A stretch of DNA of 64,000 bases from assembly GCA_016647705.1 (NCBI GenBank), contig CM028327.1, positions 8,131,726 to 8,195,725 on the forward strand, read 5' to 3'. A program made the position numbers and the translations under genes. The notes beneath the pieces were generated by a model. That model did no database searches and was not told the DNA's origin. It was given only the letters and a program-made list of their open reading frames with translations. Positions 57,385 through 64,000 of the stretch are shown piece by piece. Positions within the stretch are counted from its first letter, which is position 1. Each line of letters opens with the position of its first letter. The DNA comes from Eucommia ulmoides. Taxonomy: Eukaryota; Streptophyta; Magnoliopsida; Garryales; Eucommiaceae.

Positions 57385-59516
57385 TGTTGGCCCAGTAGAA
57401 TACCCCAGAGGGGGGTGAATTGGGTAATTAAAAATATATCAGAATAAAACTTGAATAAATCAGATAATTGATTTTATGCCTAAATTAATTATTATCTTTA
57501 TACTACAGCGGAATTAATCAATCAATTAGGTGCACACCCAAACAGTAAAAATAAACAAATTAATAATACAGCACACCAAGATATATCCTAGTTCACCAAG
57601 CTACTCTTAACTAGTCCAGTCCTCTTGAGCCCCACGGAGATTTGCACCCACTAATTCTCAAGACCCCTTTAAAAGTAAGAACCAAACCCCCACACCGATT
57701 ATTTTATAGGTTCAAAATCAACCTTTACAATTTTTGTTTTTACAAACTCAGGAAAAATCTCTACTTTTTACAAGCTCAAGAATAACATATCTTTTTACAG
57801 GTTAAAGATTAACCTAATTCTTTTTATCGCTATGGCTCAAGAATCAAAACCTCACAAAACACTTTAACTATCATTTTCACAGGTAAGGATAAATTTTTTA
57901 TAAAAACACTCAAAACACAATTCTAATATAGCAAGAAACACTACCTCAATCTCTTTACAGGAAGAGACTGAAACCCGACTACCTTTGATTAAATACCCCC
58001 AATAGTATTTAACCCGTCACACTACTCACCAAAACAAAATGATAAGTAAAAAATCTCACTTGGAGCTTCTACTATCCCAGATAAGTAAAAATTCAATTAA
58101 CATCTCAACTAGTGATAGAAATATATGAGATACAAAAATATGATTTTAACAAGATATGAGTAGCAAATTGGAGCACGTAATCAGATTCAAGAATTTGTTT
58201 ATAAAAATATTTTCTTCAAAAATCAGAAACAATTTCTAAGATCAATTTCCAAATATAGAATAAAAACGTTAAGCAATATGGAAAGATATCACTCGGAATC
58301 CACAGAAATAATGATTAGAACAATGTAGTTTTAATTCTGGTAGCAGTAAAGATAAACAACAATTGATCTTCAAAATCTTCTCTCAGAATAACTCACAATA
58401 TCTAAGATCGATAACTCATATAAAAGCTTTCAATTTGATATGATATGATTTATCTTATTTTCTGCTTAATGATTAATGAAATTCGTAGATCTATGTAAAG
58501 GAATATGAAATCACCCTTCTAACGGCTAGTTTACATATGTCATGACAATTAATAGCACTTATAGACCCCTTATATCATAATGACTCTATTTATGTTCAAT
58601 TTCACTTAAAAAATAACTTTCAAATCACTCAATTAAATCCCCAAAATATTTCTCAATCTCAATTAATAAGAATAGAAACTTTTTCATATACCAAATTGAG
58701 AAACATTAATATTTAATGTACCAAATCAATAGGATTTAATTAATATATGAACCATATCTTAAATATTACAAAATCTCTTAAATATCTCTTAAATCCTAAC
58801 AAAAAACGACTACATTTAGATATGATTTCAGATCAAACATTATCTTGAAACAGAGCACTTAGTCGACTGCCCAATCGACTGAGAGATTCAAGATGTAGCC
58901 TACTGCGTTCATCAGTCGACCGCTCGGTCGACTTGCAGATTTAGAGAGTTTGTCAAGCTTCCACCAGTCGACCGCTCGGTCGACACGCAGATTCAGAGAG
59001 TTTGTCAAGCTTCCATCAGTCTACTGCTTGACTGATTCCTTACTTCTAGATCTTTTCTTTGATATCGTTTTATACTCTTTCTCTTTTACATTTTTACCCC
59101 TTTAACTAATTTTTTTTCTCAATTAGCTCCACTAACTTTCTCAAATTCCATTTTAACCATTTATAAATATTTCTTTTCAAATCACATAGGAGCAAATAAA
59201 TTCATCTTATCAAAACACACATAAATAATAAAAACATTTTGTGCTCTGTGTGTTCCTAAATGAGATATTAAGAGTTGAAATTTACCTAGGTTGTTTTCCT
59301 TAAGTTCTTCAAACTCTTAAATCCTCATCATCATCTTGACATTTTCATTTAGCATCCATTTAATTTAATCTTCAATATCTTCAACTTCATCATTTAGCAT
59401 CTATTTAATTTGACATCTTCATCACTGGAACTTTAAATCACTGAAACATTTAATTAAAATATTAGTTCCACCAAAGTATCAATACTTAATTGTTCATCAA
59501 AATCTTATGATCAACA
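57385..59516 (-). mobile_element. Solo LTR, family S, copy 3 (2132 bp), nested in a Helitron-like element
   Basis: Starts TGTTGGCCCAGTAGAATAC, ends TTATGATCAACA, flanked by identical AAAAG (57380-57384 and 59517-59521). It can be followed along its whole length against copy 2 (TTTACAGG-rich region, then AGTCGACCGCTCGGTCGAC motifs at 58855-59030). Confidence 0.85.
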
Positions 59517-61362
59517 AAAAGGTTTCTTTCTAGGAGTTTGGTTAGTTATAAATATGATCAAGTGAAAGTAAACATTATAAAGAAATGTGAATATGACATT
59601 AAAGAGATTGTAGTGTAAGGAACCGTCCAAACCATTTCTCACGGTAAAGAATTAGCGTAAAAATATATTTTGATAATACCAACAAAAACTAAGAGAACTA
59701 AAGAGACCACACCACTAAAAAGTAAATATTAATTAATAAGAGGTTATTAACTTTGATGGTATACCTTGTTGGCGAAGATACATCTCCTAATTCAAACCTA
59801 AACACTTACAAAAAATTCAATCCATTCTCATCAACTGCAGAGTTAAAACATTTCAATAGAAAATTATGATAAAATAAATTATATATTCCACTTACAAATT
59901 TTTTTAAATAAAAAAATAATAATAAAACAATTAGTCTATAATCAGAAAAGATTGTCAAAAAATAAGATGGACAAATATAATTACAATATTGCATCAACTT
60001 TAAATAGGGACGAAGATGTTAAAATATTAGTGTACATGCTCTCATTTTTAGGTTTTGTTCCAATGTTTTCAAAATTAATGTCTATGAACATAACAAAATT
60101 GTTTTAAGAAACTTAGAAAGAAAAAAAATGGAATAGAAACACAAAACAAATGCCAATTTGAGACTACCTAATTTGCTATTTTTTAACACTCCTCAAGAAC
60201 TTGGCCAATGCAATTGCCTAGCCAATCGTTCTTGCCCTTCGAAAAAAACTACCCTATAGAGAGTAGATGCACTGCATACTACCATAAGAGCAAACCTGAA
60301 AAAATCATTTTTTTTTTTCGTATTAAACTTTCTTAAGCCAACACTTTTTAATACACATACATCCAATAGAAAAGATGAGCAAATATTATATAAGACGGAC
60401 AATTATTTTAAAATTACATCAACTTGGAACAAAAATGTTAAAAATGTTAAAACTAAATTTATTAAATCAATTTTGATCCATCTAAGTTCCAAAACATGAC
60501 AACTAATCATATGTGTATCATTTCTATATAATTACTCATTTCACAAAAAGCCAAAAAATATGAAAGTAACAATCTTCCAATTAAAAAAATAAAACGTTAT
60601 TGCCAAGTAAACAAACGACACACCAACAATGAACTAAATAAGCTAGAATTTATGCAATTCTATGATAGTAAAAGTTCTAAGCCTAACAAAAATAACAAAT
60701 AACAACTATTACAATTAATTGAACTACAAAAACAAAGTTTTGGATGAAAATGGGGTCTATGTGATATCCAAGGTTGCAACAACATCATATACATAAGCAA
60801 TAAGCAGGAGTATCACCCCATGATAGGCAAAAGAAAAAAAAAATAGATTTTATGTTCTACCAAGCATTATTGAAAGGCTATTAATATTAAAAAAATAATC
60901 AGTGTATAAAACAATAACTTTGCTTCAGAATTACCAAATCGAAATAGTTCAGAAAAATAAAGAACTCAAGAAAAAAATATAAAGTACTTCACTAACAACT
61001 TAAAATAACTCTACAAAAACAACAAATAGAAACTATACTAATTGGTTTAACTACGAAAAATATAGATGAAAATGGGGACTATGTGATATGTGATATCCCG
61101 GGGAACTATTGCATAATTGTTTTGTAACTTGAAATAGGCAACAAATATCCAAGGTTGAGGCAACATCACATACAGAAGTTATAAGCAGGTGCATTATCTT
61201 GGTATCCTAAATTGATGAATGGAACCCTAAATCGCCAATTGAACCCTTATTTCAAATAGAAGAAAATATGGACATGCTCAAGAGATTCAATCTAGGGTAA
61301 ACAAATAAATTAAAATCTTAAGACATAAAATGCACAAATTTTCTAACACAGGAATTTGAGAG

Positions 61363-61404
61363 TGTGTGTGTGTGTGTGTATGAGAAAGAGAGAGAGAGAG
61401 AGAG
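61363..61404. repeat. TG/GA compound microsatellite
   Basis: TG run then GA run at the edge of the GA-rich block of Helitron-like copy 2. Confidence 0.85.
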
Positions 61405-62288
61405 TAAACCTTACCTTGCAGTTACTCAAATCGGCGATGTAATTGCATAGCGGAGCATGGTGGTGGCAGTTCAACGGAGTGTAATTGTGGTTTGGTGCAG
61501 TGGAGTGTGCTTGACTTTCAAAGGCTTTGATAGAGGAACTCATATATTAGATGACGATCGATACAATTGAGAGCTAGAAAGCCACAAACAGATTGGAGTA
61601 AGGCGACAACCGTGGGTGTGAGGGGATAGTGAGACGAAATTAGATCTGGGTTATTTTTCCTTTTTGTGTGAAATTAGATATCGGTAACCGACAACAAATT
61701 TGTAGGTGATAGAGACTAAGAAGGAGACAATTTTGCGAAGATGGAGACGTCGGAGAGAGAGAGAGATGGTGTAGGCAACATGAAACAGAGCAAGGAGAAA
61801 TTACCTGTACGACAGCGGAGCATGGGAAATGGATAGGGAGATGTGACACTTGGGTAAAGAGAGAAAGACGTGGCGAAGAAGATAGGAGAAGTATTCCAAA
61901 GTTGGATGAAGAAGATTTTCCCGTCAGCCAGATTTTTCCATCGGCCTAAGTCGGAGGAAAAAGATTTTTAGAGAGTACTCGCCGATCTTCGCAGTCCTTG
62001 CCGACACCACTAATCATCTATGAAGTTGCGACGCCGCTGTCTAGGGAATAGGGAAAGATGAGCTAAGAGAGAGAGAGAGGGAGAGAAGGAAGAGAGGAAA
62101 AACGAGAGTGTGACAGAGAGTCTAATAGTGAGGCGAGTGGTTAATTTTTTTTTTACCCTAATTACGTTTTAACATCAAATTTTATTTTATATGTAAGTTT
62201 AATTTGATCCGACAGCTACCAATATCTAGATGTTTGTCTTTTGATCTGACGACCCTATTTATAAGTGAGCTGATTTATTATATAGATA

Positions 62289-64000
62289 TCTATATAATCA
62301 AATAGGACGTACATAAGTGCTTTAGGCGAATCTCAACCACTTTTTATACCCTCATAAAGAATGATCCAAATTGATTATCTGATTTAACATAAATATAAAA
62401 TATTTTTTTATATAAAATATATAAATTTTGATTTTTTATTTCCTATTTTACTCATTTCTTCCTTATTTTCTATGACCTACTAACCTAGCCCCTAATTTAA
62501 GCCGTTCAGTTCAGCTGCACAACCACACTCCTTGAACCATAGCCCTCAAGCACATTTTTTCTCTCATCTTCCCATTTTCACTCAAGATCTCTCATTCTCT
62601 ACCTAAATCTGTCGACATCATTCCCTCATGGATTTGCAGTCACTGGTACATCATCATCGCGCAATCTCTCTCAGTCCACAAGCCCTCTCTTGTCCTCTTC
62701 CATCTTATGTCGCGCCCTCCACCACTGTCCCCATCGATCATCGTCACCCTCCATCCCAAAATCGAACCCTACCTCAACTCTCCGTCACAACTTTCTACAG
62801 GAGGTAAGTCTTCTCGCTACACTTCTCTCCATCTCTCTCTCTGTCTTTCTAACAGTATTTACCATGGTGATGTCACCCAAATTTACAATTTATTTTCCAT
62901 ATTTTTTGTTGTGCATTGATTAGTGTTGAGGTTTAGGGATCGATTTTGATATTGTGTTTTGGTTTAATTTCAATTCGAAGGAACTCAATTTGTTGTTTTC
63001 TGTTTATCTTTGTATACTAAGTTTAAGTTGGTAATCTTAATTTTTTTTCATGTTTTTTGTATTCCATTTATAGAAATCTATCAACAATTGATCAACAAAT
63101 TCCTGAGCTTCAATTAATTTTTTGCCCATTTTGTCATCTGCCAAAGAACACTCTGATTACAAATATTACAAGTATTTTAAGTACTTCTTTAATATACAGA
63201 TATGCATTTTTTTTTCAATGAATATATTTATGGGGTAGGATGATTATGTGGGCCTTCTCAAAAATCTGTTTTTGTTCTAAAAAAAATCTGTTTCAGTAAA
63301 TGTATTTGTTTATTTTAATATGTGGAAATAGATTGTAAATTTGAGAGTGTTGTTGTTCGACATCAATTGAAACAATGACAAGTCGTTCTACTACACGATG
63401 TGTGTCACGTCGTAATCCCCCAACTGCACTTCCTTGACAGAGCTGAGTAACTCGGGAATATGCGATGGGATTTTCAAGATGGTTAGTTATCTATTTGAAT
63501 TCTATTATTTTTACTCACATTCTTCCTAAATAAATTCATACCAAGGATTTCGATGGGTCCGATTTTGATCTGAATCCAATTAATTAGTTATTTTTATTAT
63601 ATTTGTATTATTCTTAGTTTTTGCTTGCAATCGGGTTCAATTAGTGTAATTTTGTATGCTTTAGATTTTAGTTTGCAATAAGCATTTTGATTGTTGTCAT
63701 TGAACGAGAATGTCGTACAAATAATTGTTGTATTTTCTTTTAAAAAAAAATAGTTAACTTTATATTATTAGTTATTATTGTTATGTTGATTTAAAAATCA
63801 AAGTGTTTGGGAATATTGTATAAACAAAGCAAGTTATTTTATTTTTTAAATGTTGGTTATTGTTGTGTTGACTTGCAAAACGATAGTTGATAACTTGGAA
63901 ACAAATGGTGTTTTGTCATTTTTTTTTGAAATGTTGGCTAAGTTTTATTGATTATTATTGGTTATATATTGTTCTATTTATGTAAAAACAAGAGTTGGTA
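62289..64000 (+). mobile_element. Possible Helitron-like element in plus orientation, running off the right edge
   Basis: From 62289 the plus strand reads TCTATATAATCAAATAGGAC, a close counterpart of the minus-strand 5' end that starts three bases to its left. About 100 bases in, GATTATCTGATTTAACAT and ATATAAAAT motifs parallel the other copies. Beyond lie a CT/CCAT-rich block (62500-62820) with a possible donor AGGAGGTAAGTC and a T-rich stretch to the edge; I recognise no protein. The far end is outside the window. Confidence 0.35.

Larger units (their letters stand above)
56262..62286 (-). mobile_element. Helitron-like element, copy 2, both termini proposed (about 6.0 kb, with a nested solo LTR)
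   Basis: Minus orientation. 5' end TCTATATAATAAATCAGC starts at 62286 after host A; 3' end is hairpin GTGCC-TTCG-GGCAC (56289-56276), a 10-base spacer, CTAG (56265-56262) and host T. Insertion between A and T with TC...CTAG termini follows the Helitron rules. Without the solo LTR (57385-59516) it is about 3.9 kb. No Rep/helicase is seen. A GA-rich block near 61350-62100 parallels that in copy 1. Confidence 0.6.

Noticed and set aside
62690-62923. Overlapping Ser/Pro-rich frames on the plus strand
   Set aside because: CCATC/CTC-rich simple sequence in a possible Helitron body. A donor-like AGGAGGTAAGTC is present, but no second exon or family could be identified.

Overview
This is a eudicot nuclear genomic segment. 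It is AT-rich, its genes are intron-split with GT-AG borders, and it is crowded with plant-type transposable elements. No organellar, bacterial or viral genome is present. The species cannot be named from the sequence alone.

Four host genes can be reconstructed exon by exon, all on the minus strand and all in the left 34 kb: (1) the first coding exon of a POLTERGEIST-like/PP2C40-type protein phosphatase 2C, running off the left edge, with a probable 5'UTR intron and leader exon upstream (about 1-3470); (2) an AlaX-type alanyl-tRNA editing protein in 8 exons (7191-11654, 257 aa); (3) a heat shock factor binding protein (HSBP) in 5 exons (13016-17331, 82 aa), whose start codon is the only coding part of exon 1 and whose last intron has the marks of an AT-AC U12-type (minor spliceosome) intron; (4) a MATH-BTB (BPM-type) CUL3 adaptor in 4 exons (21393-34035, 405 aa), stretched to 12.6 kb by transposons. 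An F-box pseudogene lies between HSBP and BPM (about 19040-19670). The genes serve unrelated functions (phosphatase signalling, translation quality control, heat-shock attenuation, ubiquitination) and do not form a pathway.

Repeats fill most other space. The introns and gaps of 1-34 kb hold small elements: PIF/Harbinger Tourist-like MITEs with TAA target duplications (one nested in another at 5632-6759), Mutator-like MITEs (one with a perfect 9-bp duplication), TRIM retroelement copies, a 1000-bp hAT element with an 8-bp duplication inserted in a TRIM, Helitron ends, and a broken chromovirus (Ty3/gypsy) with paired LTRs and a 5-bp duplication inside BPM intron 2.

From 34 kb to the right edge no host gene was recognised. 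The region holds a 2.3-kb element carrying more than twenty GTTAAC-type motifs (34.4-36.7 kb), fragments of a Ty3/gypsy LTR with a 38-bp minisatellite, a Tat-lineage-like retroelement remnant (about 41.2-52.9 kb), three solo LTRs of one family each with its own 5-bp target duplication, a further solo LTR nested inside one of them, and a cluster of Helitron-like elements (52.9-64 kb) including one of about 6 kb whose two termini can both be proposed. The main biological points are the U12-type intron in HSBP, the GTTAAC array, and a layered insertion history that can be read directly from target-site duplications.
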